Positions 25,939 to 38,874 of a DNA stretch of 64,000 nt are shown here, in pieces. This stretch comes from Cardiocondyla obscurior. Its lineage: Eukaryota; Arthropoda; Insecta; Hymenoptera; Formicidae. The notes below the pieces were generated by a model. That model ran no database searches. It saw only the letters and a program-made list of their open reading frames with translations, and was not told the DNA's origin. The position numbers and the translations under genes were made by a program. How positions within the stretch are numbered: position 1 is the stretch's first letter; every line of letters begins with the position of its first letter. The DNA lies in assembly GCF_019399895.1 (NCBI RefSeq), contig NC_091873.1, positions 3,728,001 to 3,792,000 of the forward strand, written 5' to 3'.

Positions 25939-28071
25939 GATAACAAGGACGAGTCTTCTTGGCGAGAAGTGCTAGAAGCGAAGAACCGTGCCATACTCGA
26001 GCTAGAAAATGCAATGGAAAATCTCCAGATGGAACGTGACAAGTGCAAAGATTTATTAGGCGATGCGAAACTCAATGAATCCCCAAAAGAAGAGACGGAG
26101 ACGATAAATCAACATATTCTTCAACTGGAACAGCAATTAAAATTCTGTGAGCACCTAAAGAACAATATCAATGGGCACGATGAGCTGAGCGAGGATATCA
26201 AAATGCAAACAAAGATGTGCAAAAATAGCAGTAACCCCAATGCGAAAAATCGGCATATTCTTACATTAAAACGACTAATAACTGTGGAGAGCTTCTTAAA
26301 AAATTATCCACACGCTACAAAAAAGAACTCGAAGAAAAACGACAGTGATGAGAAGATAAACGGAAAAGTGAAAGAGTCTTGGAAGCGGGAGATTGAAGAA
26401 AAGAATCGACACATTGTTGAATTAGAGCAGAAAGTAGCATCGCTCGAAAGCGTTTTCGAGAAGAACGTGGACGTCCAGAGAATGCGCGATCTCGAGGCGA
26501 CGATCGATAAAAAATCCAATCGGATTGCCGAGCTGGAAGACACCGTAGAAGAGCTTGAGGACTTTCTCAAGGAAGACGTAAAGGAGATGCGTGATTTGCG
26601 TTATCAGGTGTCGCTCGACAAAGAACATATTACGAGAATGGAAAAATGGATTCAAATAAACAACCTTATGAATCCTGGAATTGACAGAACACGAATTATA
26701 GAATTGGAAGAAATGGTTACGAATCTGGAGAATTACGTTAGAGAGCACGATATCGATGGCCTCAAGCGTAAGCTGCAAGATCGAGAGTGCAGAATTAGTC
26801 AGCTTGAGAGTCAAATTTTTCAACTGAAAAATTTGTCAAAGTTTGAGGAAATTAATCCAGGTATGTCGTCAACATTTTATTCAAACTATTTTAATTATAT
26901 TGTTTTGTATTTTTCATTACATTAATGTTTATGTCAAATTTTTAGTCAGAGAGATACTGGAAAAGAGTGTTTTACATGGTAATAGAGTAACGTGTGAATT
27001 GAAAGAAAAAGAACAGGAGATGAAGAACATGTGTGCCGTTTCGGAAGAGGATAACAGAATTCAAGAAGAAGAAAATCGAAAAATAGACTTACGAGAAAAA
27101 GAGCAAAAGCTTAAAGAAATGGGACACGATATTTCGGAAAAAGACAATAGAATCCAGAGATATGAACAACAAATCTTTGAACAGCAAAATATAATTTTGA
27201 AAATGGAAAAAGAAAGGGTCGTAATGGAAGAGGAATTGTACGAGACGGAGGATATTAACGCTCTAAAGGAAGAAATTAAATTGAGATCTGAAAGAGTGCA
27301 GGAGTTAGAAGAGGAAGTCAATTCTTTAAAGGCTTCTCTTGGTGAGAGAATTAACGTTGCGATCGAGGAGCTTATCGCTACTTTGAAAGAGAAAGAAGGA
27401 CTGGAGCTACAATTGAAACAAAATCTCGCGGATAGAGAGCTTAAATTAGGGGAGTTAGATGCGGCTCTACGCCGGAGTAACGCTATTACTGATGAGATTG
27501 AGACAAAATTTAATCACGAGAAAAACCTCAGAACAGAAGCTGATCAAAAAGTGAGTTGGAAACCTTTGTAATATATAATAAATTAAGTTTGTTTTTTCGA
27601 ACTTGTTTCATTTATATTAAAATAAATAATAATCTTAGTAAAAATAATATATTTTTGATAAAAAAAATTTTAGTTTAGCTAATAGAATTGTTTTTTTTTT
27701 TTCTGTTATCAGATTGCTGAGATGGAGGAGAAAATTGCAATCATGCAAACTATTTCAGCCGCGAAATGTATCACGTGTAAACCGCTTCTCTGCGAGATGT
27801 TCAAGACTGAACAGAAACTCATTCAATCAAATGAAAAAAGGACTAGTCAGCTTCTGAAACTACACCAAATTAAGTGAGCTCTTAACATTCAATGATTTAG
27901 TCTCGATAACGTATTGTATGTAAACGTATTTAATATTACATTTATATTAACTTGTTGTAATATCGGTGGCTTGTTTGCAGGCGTGAAACTTTAAAGGCTC
28001 TTACCGAGAAAGATGCTCAGTTAGGTTTGTTGGAACATTCAGGTATAACAACGTCATCACATACCAGATAA
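25939..28071 (+). CDS. brp: alternative ERC/ELKS-type C-terminal cassette of brp
   Basis: Four exons, 25939-26860, 26946-27550, 27713-27873 and 27981-28071, add 592 residues and a stop. The first exon is phase 0, matching the donor at 24694, so splicing 24694 to 25939 would bypass the Brp tip exon. The frame upstream of the acceptor at 25938 has no ATG, which argues against a separate gene start. The product is charged coiled coil with recurring R-x-I-x-x-L-E units. Its last part (DEIETKFNHEKNLRTEADQK..., KRETLKALTEKDAQLGLLEH) aligns with the vertebrate ERC end (AEREMVLAQEESARTNAEKQ..., KQEALLAAISEKDANIALLE). A CITCKPLLC cysteine cluster is present in the third exon. The end SGITTSSHTR could instead be spliced at TCAG|gtataa to an unseen exon. 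It could also be an independent downstream gene, which is less likely. Confidence 0.75.
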
Positions 28072-31000
28072 GTACTCGAGGGCAGCTACGGTATTTCGGA
28101 GTATCGGTCTCTTTGTTATCTTAATGTAGTCTATGCGCACATATACACATTTTTGCAAACATAGGGGCAGGGTATAGAACATCCTTAGAAACATAGTGAT
28201 GATAAAAAGAAATGAAACAACAACTACAACAGCAAAACTACAGTACACCATTAATGTGAGCAACAGCCAATACCTCTGCCTGTGCCATCACGCATCTTCA
28301 TCATCATCGTCATTATTCAACATTTCTCACCATTAATCGACATTTTCATCTACATGATATTGCTTAAAAGAATCGTCAAGATCAAGAAGCTGGCTTCTTC
28401 AGACCGCTAGGAATCTAATCCAAATAACATTCGTTGGTTTACTACAGATGAAATATAACGGATACAGTTTCTGATATTTTATTCCGACAACATGTTGAGG
28501 AATTATTCTTCTTCTCACTTTGATCTCAACGATATTCGAATCGTTATGGGTGTCACAATTTATTATTATTATTATTATTATTGCAATTATATTGCATTTT
28601 TAATCAACGAAATTGGCTTCGTGTTTTTTTTTGTTTTTTTTTTTTCTCCAACTTTTATGAAAATTAACTAGAAGACGGTCCATTTTAAAACTAGTAGCTG
28701 TGATTTTAAAATTTAATATTTAAGAAATTCAGAAAAATTGAAAAGCGTAGATAAATCGTCTCAAGAGTGGCATATTAAATTATTGCAATTGTAAGAATAC
28801 GGTCGAAGGATGTGTATTAAGCGACGTGCACGATAAAAATGTGCTTTACGAGACATACTTTTGCGAAAGATCGTGGGAAGCCAAGAGAACGTGGCCGAGG
28901 CACTAAAGAAAATCTCTTGTAAATAATACCTACGTTATTTCTTCCACCCGTGCAATTGTCCCGAAAGTTACGAGCGATACCTTGAAAGCTCCTATTTACA
29001 CGCCTATATTTATTCCCAAGATACACTACTATAGGATAGGAATTAATTGTGTGTACACGCATAAGTATATCGCTATATATAATGAAAATCGCATTTATTC
29101 GAGACTGTCCTATCGGAGAATGCACGGTCATTATGTATATTGTGTGAGGAGAATGTAATGAAATATCGCAAAGGCCACTGTGCAAAATGCATTTAAACGC
29201 GCGTAACGCGATAATTTAATGCACTCTCCTTTCTTTTTCTTACAGCAGCTGGCTACCGTTACATATAAATACGGTACAAAACGTTTAACGTATATAAAGG
29301 GTTTGAAATGTCTTGTGGAGATTAGCCGGCGAGCGATTCAAGATGCTGCGATGCGCGATGCAATATTTATAATGCCGATATTACAACGAATGCGTCGCAG
29401 CATTTTTTGATACAAGGCTAAATCTATTTCTTGTGGATATACTATAACGAGTGAGAATGTTATATTGCAAAAAGTAATAAAGCGACCAACGATGTAAGAC
29501 CATTGTTATCGGGACGTTCTTCAACTATTCGCTCTCGCTCGTCGGTAATATTGTCGCGTCTGCCATTGCAGCCGGTTAAATTGCAAAATGTTGAAAGTGT
29601 AAAATTTTATCGTTAATACTTGAAAGAATAGCCCTTTGTGGATTTCGCGGGTACGACAGCACTTCTCTTGTTGCTGGCTTAACCATTCGTTTAACTCTGG
29701 CGCTTCTTTGCATCTTGACGAAACGTCTACGGAACCATTTAGACCCAAAAGACTTATCAACACTACTTTAATATATGTAACCGTTAGGACACCTACTATA
29801 AGCTGAAATCAAAGTACGTGTTGCGCTGGGTATGGATATTTGTTTGAGCGAAGCATCGCGAGCTATAAAATACATTCAACAAGTAATATCACTCTTTCAT
29901 TTATACGATATTTGTTATTTAACGTGTCAAGTGTTAGATAAAATCTCTATAATTTTTTTAATTGTTTCTTTCTTTTTGTTCCTTAATAGTAATAAGTGAC
30001 TTGTAAAAATGTTACGTTTATATATTTTAATTTTAATTTTAATTCAACGATGTATCGTTTTTATCAGTAAAAAAATCGCGATACTTGGCTACAACCTCTA
30101 CCAGAGAATAATGGTATTCATTACCGCGAAACAACTTCCTCTCTTACTTCTGACCTCCAATCTCATGTAGATACATGTGCAAAAATGAGATAATTAAAAT
30201 TACTATCACAATGTGAATGAATTGTGAAAACGCGAATTAAATATTTACGTTAAGTTTGAATTTTCCATGAAAATCAAATACAGACAATCTAATAGTTACC
30301 GATACTTATCTGGACCATACATATTTTCTCTGTCTGGAATCAATAAGAGTTTATATAACGCGTTTTCTTACTGTTCATATTTTTATAAAGATGTTAGATG
30401 ACAAAAAGTTTTATTAGTGAAATGACATGTTGTTGAAATAATCTAATTTTCATGAGAGCGAGTAGCTGTTGTTATTTCATTATTATATTTTCTATTTAAC
30501 GACTGTCCACGTTTTACATCACGTAAGTTTCGTATTTATTTTACAAGAATTACTGTTACGTCTAAAAAAAAAAAGAAAAAAAGAAAGAATATAGCGTGAT
30601 CGTTAAATATATCTTTTACGTCGACCGAGTCGAGAGATCGAAGGTGAGATAGAGAGGAAGAACGATGGAAGAAAATTAAATATAAACAATTAATTAACGT
30701 GTGCCATCGTCATATCAAGCCTATATCATCGTGTTACGTCATATAGCTAAGCAGAAGAAATAATATTATCGTTAATTAATACAATTGTTAACACGGTACG
30801 AGTGATTAAAGCATGAATGTGTTGTACGCGTGGTGAATCAACTTTGAAAAAAAAAGAAAAAAATCAGCAGCATTATTTTTCAAACGTAGAATTTTTTAAT
30901 ACAATCGAACTCTGAATATATACTTGTTTTAACTTTACGCGACATTCGACATTTCTAGAGCGTCATGACTCTTATCCAATTTTCATTGCTGTTATCGACA

Positions 31001-34000
31001 TCGAATCAAAATCACTTTCGATATTTTGGTTGTTCAATGTATTCAGTAATTTGCGATTTCGCGAAAACCCGCAGGGAATGTGTGGTTACGTGCACGAACG
31101 GGAAATGCGACAAACACAAATAAACCATGGATCGAATTTCTTGTTGACGTATTAGATTCTATTAACGCAATGTAATAGTATAATATATAGTAGCAACATG
31201 GTATCCGATTACTCCACGAGAATCCTTTTGGTACAATCGATGTCGTAGAATTTTTCTCGTCCGCGTCGAAACAGGTGAAAAGTTGGGGCGAGAGAACGAA
31301 ATGGGAGGATGCGATTGTATTTCGCAACAGATTATGCCTAAGTTTCTTAGAAGTGTAATTAGAAGTAGAATAATAGGTGCAGGTTGAATTTTGTGTGCCG
31401 GTTGACCAGGGAGTTCATTATTACTTGACTTTTCTCCGTAATACCTCATTCACATTTAAAATCTATTATTTTTCTGAGAAAAATATGATTATTTATTACT
31501 AATTATTAATTAAAATTATTAATTATACCTAATATTTTATTTCTAAATATATTCTTATGCCTAAGATAATTAAGGACTCCGCGAGGTGTCATTCGCATGC
31601 GCGCGAGAAATATAAAATTCAATGACGCATTGTTATAATAAATTCCTCCATGTAATTATTGGTAAATTATCTATTATCGAGCTATTAACGACATTTTTCC
31701 TTCAAACTTTATTAATTCATATGGCACTCAAGATGATCCTAAAGCGAGACTGCAGAGTAACGTGAGACGAGAGTAAAAGTCCGAGACATGAAAGAAAACG
31801 ATCTTCATATTATTTTTCGACTCGTGACTGTTAAGTGTCCACGATAAGAAAATACCCCCCATCTCAGAAAAAAAAAGAAAAAAAAAAAAAAAAAAATACG
31901 ATTTTTATGTGAATATTATAAGAAACGTTGTACCGGCGTTATCTCAATCCTTATTGGATGCTGTTTCAAGATAAAACTAAAAGAAATAATGAAAATTTGT
32001 GGCAAAAATGTTAACAACAATAATCAAAGCGATATATTAAAACGAATTTAAAAAAGCAATTACATGCGTTGATGAAAAGGAATCAAATAAGACAATTTAC
32101 AGACGATCTTTATTAAGAGACACTTAGTTGCTTTTTGTTGTATCGTAATAACCTTATTATAGTCTGTATTGAAAATTTCTTATTAAAAGAAACGCGTACG
32201 TATATCGAGACATATATCCGATAAGGCTCAACAACGATACAACGTGATTTTAACTAGCTCCTTTTCTATTCTCCAGTTTCTACGTGTTTAATCGCTAAAT
32301 GAACAATTGATAACGAGTCTTAATAAAAAGAGAAGTCATTAAGGAGGGACGCTTCGATTATTATTATTATTGTGCAACGTTTATCGTTAATCTCGAAGAT
32401 ACTTGGACGCAATACAATTTTCGATCGCGTGTATATACCTAATAAGCGAATGATAATAATATGACAACAGGGATTTAAGTCAAAAGTGTAAGCATTGATA
32501 GTATGCGTAAAAGAGCGAAAGAGAAAGAGAGAGAGAGAGAACAAGAATACGAGTGAAACAAATCTTGTTTCGCCTAGTCCTTACGAATGCTTAATTAATT
32601 AGGCACGCGTATATCGCAAGCAAGTATCGCGCTTAATTCGCCGGAAATCGCGGAAGCTGTCCTCACGTTCGAATTTCTGTATCTTTTTGAATCCTTTCTT
32701 TTCTTATGCCTCAGTGATTTCCGGCTTTCGGGCAGAAATCGATGACGATCGTAAAGGAAAAGAAAAGATGTCAGATTATAATGAAAAGTGCGACGAAACT
32801 AGAAATATAAGGTTTACTGAAGTAAGTTAAGAGATAAGCTAATTAAAGTAACAGTTTATTGAAATACATTGTTGCAACTGCCATGCTGTGTGCCATTATA
32901 TAACGAGTCACGTTTGTCGTAAAAAGTAAAAATAACAAAAAAGAAAAAAGAAAAAAAAAAGAAAAAAGGAGAAAGAGAGAAAGAAAAAAAAAGAAAGAAG
33001 AAATGGAGAAAAGGAGCAAGTCGTTAGTGGACATACAAAGTAAGATGTAGTATGTCTGTGAAATATTTGTGTGTATCTGAGATCTTTTGATTTTTAACGC
33101 TTCGGAATCGTGGACGGTTACACCGTCGTCCTCTCACACGTCGCACTAAAATCTCACCCGATGTATTTGTTACGCAAATGTATACTGTACAATTGTAAAA
33201 GTGTAATAACAATTTTATTCAACATCAAGGGAAACTTTTTTTTTTTAAACGAGAGAAAGAAATTTACGGGTCTTTTTTCATTCACACTCGGTCGACTTAG
33301 CTTTAAAGATAACGCTTTCATAAGTGAATAAACTCAACAGAATGAGAGAAACGTGTTGATAAGGTACGGAAAGGACGACGGGGTGAATACCCAGCAGTGA
33401 GATATCGCGAATGATGTCGTTTGACCTCGTGGAAATTGCGTAATGTGCTTTTGAGAAGCAATGTATGGACATTATGCAAAATATATAATAATAATAATAA
33501 TAATATTATAATGAAGTCTGCACAAGCACGTATGTGTGCTCACCGTCAGAAGTGGCGTTCGTGGTGCTGCGACGGCGGCTAGCGTACGTGATCTTGGCGC
33601 GGGGTGCGTCGAATCTCACACGAAGCACGCGCGTAGATGTGTTGCGTGGCACCGGCCACAGAGAACTGAGGGAGAACGCGGCCTCCTACACCTCCCCGTA
33701 CTCGGCGGCCGAGAATGGGGAAAGTCACGTACGCCAGCCGCCGTCGCCGCTCGCCGCAGCAAATGCCACATCTGCCTTTCGGTGTACACATGACTTTGCG
33801 CGAATAAATAAAGCTCCGAAACGGAACTCACGACAAAATTCGGCACGACGATCCGTTTCTGCAATAACAAGATGTACAATCGCAAAAAAAAAAAAAGAAC
33901 AAAGCAAAAAAAATTTCGTATTCCGTAAAGACAAATTTGTGTCTTTAGATGCATTTACTACGATGAATGCGGTAATTGCGATAAGATTGTTTTCTTTGCG

Positions 34001-34984
34001 TGTTACATAGATCTATTAATTTTTCTATTGACGAGTATCTTATTTGGATAATTGCTAGTTCTCTATAATTGCCGTATTTCGTCTAAATAAATTTACATGT
34101 ATTAAATTAGAAAAAAAAAAAAAAATATGTATGCACATATTATACACGCGGGAAAATCACAACTATATTTTATTGATACAAATGCAAAGAATTAAAAGTA
34201 TAAAAAATGTTACTCGATGAATTCTAATCAGTATAGCGATTCGTCGACCATCAAGCAGCAACGGATCACTACGATTACCGATTTCGTCAAACGCGATGTC
34301 TTACAAAAGCGACGAGTATAATCCACTCTTGTTAGTTGACAACCGATGGTGTGTGAGGTAACGAGGAAGAAAATCCTAAATAACCATGTAAAAATGAGAC
34401 GACGACCCATCATAGATTCAAGCACAATAAGGATAGTAGGGCCAGGCACAATAAAATTCGGCCGTCACGTTGTAGGCAGCGATCTGTTAGAGCGACAACT
34501 CGTATAAGTATCCATATAGCGAGGCTATTAAATAAACACATATTGTCTATTGTCCGACGAGTGCATTTATTGTTGATGCTGACCGTTCCCTTCTGCAAGC
34601 CTCTAAGCAATTCGATATTGAATGAAATAAATATCTCACGAAAGAAAAGCCTAACATTTATTTAATTAATTTCCTAAATTCATAACCAAAATCACTGTAT
34701 AAATGATCAATGTTGAATGTAATCGAGTCACAATATCTCGTGCACAATTGTGCTCAATATATAGCTGTAATTAAACAAGAACTAGATGTTACTCAATTTT
34801 AAAATATTAGGATTTACTTCATGTCCAATCTTCACTTAAACTTTACTTACTATCAACTTATAATTGGATGTACCAGAGCAATAAATTTGGACAGATGGTA
34901 TTTTACACAAATAAAATTGCAATATTAACATTTTACTAAAGTATACCCACATACATATAAAAACACACACATATATAAATATGA
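28072..34984. other. gene-poor spacer between brp and mRpL14
   Basis: Nearly 7 kb between convergent genes. It probably contains brp 3' UTR; an AATAAA lies at 29476-29481. Simple repeats include (ATT)n 28559-28582, a poly(A)-rich tract near 31866-31898 and (ATA)n 33486-33505. A more CpG-rich patch at 33530-33790 includes one copy of a dispersed repeat. Open frames here are short, unlike known families and overlapping on both strands, so no gene is called. Confidence 0.6.
33569..33628 (+). repeat. dispersed repeat copy 1 (also at 46269)
   Basis: About 60 bases starting gcgacggcggctagcgtacg match 46269-46325 at roughly 80-85 percent by eye, in the same orientation, including the shared tail cacacgaagc. 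Both copies sit in CpG-rich non-coding DNA. It may be a fragment of a transposable element; the family was not recognised. Confidence 0.6.
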
Positions 34985-35514
34985 CTACACGAATCTGGAT
35001 GCTATTGCAATCAGTTTAGTATAATCTGCTCCTTTAGTATGAGTCTTCTCTTTCATTTTTGTCCGGAGTATGTGTGGAATAGGCACCTGTATCCTTGTAC
35101 CTAGAGGTGTTCCATTGTCATCTATGAGTACCAGATTGTTGCTATCAAATTTGGGAATTTTTGGTGATTGCTTCTGCTTTAATCCAACTAAAATGCCCTT
35201 TTTCTTTTCACCTTTTATCGCAACTAAAATTCTATCCCCTAAATAATTAATACAACAATGTTCGAATTAATACAATTCTATAAAGGAAAGTACTTTTTTC
35301 GTACAGTATTACGTTTTTACATCTCACCTATATATCCCACTCCTAATTTATTGTAGACATGTATACATCGTGGTGGTTTACCTTCCATCATAGCTTGTCT
35401 TCCTATTTCACTGTTGTCTACTACTCTTAATCGAGATAATTTAATTATCTGATTTTTAAAAGTTGACGTAGAAATACTTCTACTTATAACATTTAATACG
35501 GTAGAAGACAACAT
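34985..35514 (-). CDS. mRpL14: mitochondrial ribosomal protein L14 (uL14m)
   Basis: Component of the large mitoribosomal subunit; uL14 proteins sit at the subunit interface. Two exons: 35328-35514 (start ATG at 35514) and 34985-35238, joined in phase 1, giving 146 residues with stop TAG at 34985-34987. The N-terminus (about residues 1-30) is Ser/Thr/Arg/Lys-rich with no acidic residue, as expected for a mitochondrial presequence. The body carries uL14 hallmarks: LSRLRVVDNSEIGRQAM, PPRCIHVYNKLGVGYIGDRI, LVAIKGEKKKGILVGLK, DDNGTPLGTRIQVPIP and an ending GADYTKLIAIASRFV. The length agrees with insect L14m. It lies tail-to-tail with brp and downstream of egalitarian on the same strand. Confidence 0.96.
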
Positions 35515-37486
35515 ATTTCACCAATTTCTTTTCAGGATAATCTGAAATATCAAATAAGATAAAATTTAACCATAACTATTAAAATTCGTAAATCTGAAGA
35601 AAACAGATCACCACGCTAATCTCTTCAAAATTTGGTTTTTCTGTAATCTTTTACACGTAGACAATGAATCTAAAATTTAAAATTGTCGCTTTTTAACATT
35701 AAAAAAACAAAAAGTTCATACTCACGAGGTTAGATAAATTGTTACCTCTGACACATCTGTTACGTGACTATTTGCGCATACTCCGTGAGCATTCGCGAGC
35801 CATGATTCGATTTATTAGATTATCGCATTGGTCCGCTATTTTGACTCCAAGTCGCGGCAACTTCAAATTAACATTTTATTATACATGTATATTAAAAGCA
35901 AAGAGAGACAATAAATATTAATAATTAGATTTCTTTTCGTTAGAAAAAAAATTTTTACAGACCTCCAAAGTACCGAGGTGATAACCACTTTGAACGGGAT
36001 TTATTATTTTCATGATTAGATAAAACATAATCTGCCTTGTTCGTACTACTGATTCAAGGTTTTGAAATTCGGTATCGGTACAATTTATAATTAATATTTA
36101 GCATATATGGGATATCTGACATAGCGCCGATTAGGAGTATAAAAGTATTCATTTAACTAATCAAAATTGTTCAATAACGAAATAAAAATGCATACTTTTT
36201 TAAATATTTTTTATTACGTATATTTGTTTTAGACTTTACTTCGCATCTGTATACAACAAATTAGTCATTGTTAATTATATAAATCAGCACGTTTCCTATA
36301 TTATTTTTTCTTATAAATATTTTTGTAGATGTTTCTTATTTTTTAAATATAATTACTACTATGCCTTGTAATATAATTACGTTATAAAACAATTTAGACC
36401 TTTTTAATCCACCTTTAAAATATCACTAATAAAAATTGAATCACCCAGACAATTAGAAAAGAAAATGTATATTAATAAATAATAAATGGCATTGAAGTGT
36501 TTTCTTTTCTGAAAATCAGAGTGAATCAAAGCAAGCCAATGAATAAATTTGCAAACTATATTATTATTAATCAAAAGCTGTACAATATTTTTATTAATCC
36601 TCAGCACTCATCTCATTTATAGATTATAGATTTAGTTTTATAATTAATTTATTAAAAGTATTCGTAGTTTTTTGTTATGTTTATTGAATTTACAAGTTTC
36701 ATAATCAAAATTAATAAAAATCAAAATAGAACTCGTAATAAACTCATAAACGATTATCCGGAAGTTAATATATTATATGAGTGCAGGGAATAAAATTATT
36801 AATGATTAATATACAAATAAATTTGTGTATGTGTAAAATTTATAAATATATAATAAATATTACATATTTATAAAAATTTTTATTACAATATATATTAGAG
36901 GACTAACAGAAGGCACTTAAAAGAGACCATAACGAGAGTAAAATTAAACCCAAGCCTAAGGATGTATTACTGTTTTATATTCTTATAAGATATTGCTTTA
37001 TATTTTCATCCCGTCAAGTTTTCATTCTAAATATAATTTATATATAAAGTACGAGTATACCCTCTAAATAAAATTTCTACAGAATCGAGAATTGTTCGCA
37101 ATTAGCAAATACACACGTGTAAAATTTTGGAAATTCTAATATAAAATAATGCACGCAAATAGTTATCAGAATAATAATTCGAACATAAAATATATTTTTG
37201 CAATGAACCAAAATTGCACTTTCTAGTAACAACGCAGTCCCACATTCACCAACAAAGATATTTCGACATAAGCATTATCTTTTTATTACTTTCTTTTTCA
37301 ATTAAATAACGAAGTATCATAATCAAACATTTTCATTAAAACACTATAATAGAAAACATTTAATGTGTTTATCTTACATTCTTAAAAAATTTTTTTATAA
37401 AAATATTGCTAGTAGTCGGCGTTTTGATTAGACCAAAAAAACATACATATTATATACTAATTAGATATAGTAACTTCGAGTGTATT

Positions 37487-37524
<38 letters not shown>

Positions 37525-38874
37525 TTAAATACGAGATAATAGAACAATTTGATACTAGTTGAGCCTCTCAATTGATAATAAATGAGAACGTGTCAATGGT
37601 TTGCGTGTCAATGATTTGCGCTTACATAACTTGTCTCTCAACTATACATTTTTTAGAATATTCTTGAAAAAGAAATACACGGTCGATACTGTGTATTATC
37701 TGTCCATCTGTAAAGTATTGCACTAAAAACACTGATAATTTACAATGACAATGTTTTATTTAGATCTCTTAAAATCGTCACTTTTCTCGCTGGCAGTTTA
37801 CTTATTAATGATATGTTATTAGAAGACTATAAATGCAGATCTATATATGCAACATGAATAATGCGTATATTTTATTTAATTCTATCAGATTATTAATTCA
37901 CTGGAAGTGCGAACATAATTATTTACCAAACACATAATTAAATACAAATATAAAATGTATTAATCTTTTTATTGTATATATTCTATATTAAGTTGGCACT
38001 TGTATAGCTATATACGAAAATAAGTTATATTTGTAATCGATGTAAGGAAGAAGTCTGCATAAATTTATTTTACGTGCATAAGCTTAAATACTGCAGAAGA
38101 AAGCATTTGTTTAGACAATATTAGACAGTCGTATACTCTACTATAGCCGACAATTTATCGGCCCTTGTAATAAATGATGTAAATTAGGCCATATATTTAA
38201 AAATTAGCGATTTTAATGCAGTACTTCACATAAAAAATATTTTACAAGCATGAGATATGTGTTCTATGAATTTCGCAACGCCAAAAGCGTCAGTAATCAT
38301 TATTCTTATATAAATAATACGATTCTTCTGTTAATATTTGTACATGTATACATCATATTTTGTCTAACGGATTAAAAAGTAATGTTAAAAATATATATTA
38401 AAAAAACTTTAGCAGTTTAATCCCGAAGCAAACATAAAAAACTGCAATATTATAAATTATAAGATTTGTGGCTATTAAAATTTTGTTCATGCTTGTTGTT
38501 TTATTTTTGTCATTAAAACGATTTGGTCTTTCTTAAACGCCCGTAAAAGAAAGATAATCTTTAAACACGTAACTCATATTAAAATTAACAACCTTTTTCC
38601 ATATATCTGATCGTTATACCATCAGACCTGGAAAGGGATGTATAACAAGGCCTATCCATTTAAGACACTTTTAAAAAGAGCAGACATGTCAGAAAACATT
38701 CTGTGAGTTTCGCCACTTCTGCCCTGTGAATTTTGTCATATAGTATATATGTATATTACATAAAATAGATAAATTTCAACTACTTAATTCTTTTATGCAA
38801 TCGTTCCGTTTTATTAAAAAAAAAAAAACCTATAAATGGCAACTTTTCTACTACTTTCACAGCAGCTGTAATAC
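35515..38874. other. AT-rich spacer, probably egalitarian 3' UTR plus mRpL14 promoter
   Basis: Strongly AT-rich DNA with no credible coding frame. The part nearest 38874 should be egalitarian 3' UTR. The part just above 35514 should hold the mRpL14 promoter and 5' UTR. A (TA)n run lies at 37490-37520. Confidence 0.6.
38810..38815 (-). terminator. candidate poly(A) signal of egalitarian
   Basis: AATAAA on the minus strand, about 60 bases past the egalitarian stop codon. It is positional evidence only, because AT-rich DNA gives many chance matches, and a more distal site is possible. Confidence 0.4.

Noticed and set aside
33574..33628. tRNA-like or SINE-like A-box/B-box pattern in the dispersed repeat
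   Set aside because: The spacing between the A-box-like and B-box-like words is about 23 bases, too short for a tRNA, and no cloverleaf can be drawn.
33534..34010. 158-codon plus-strand open frame with overlapping minus-strand frames
   Set aside because: The composition follows a CpG-rich patch and part of a dispersed repeat. There is no recognisable domain and no splice context.
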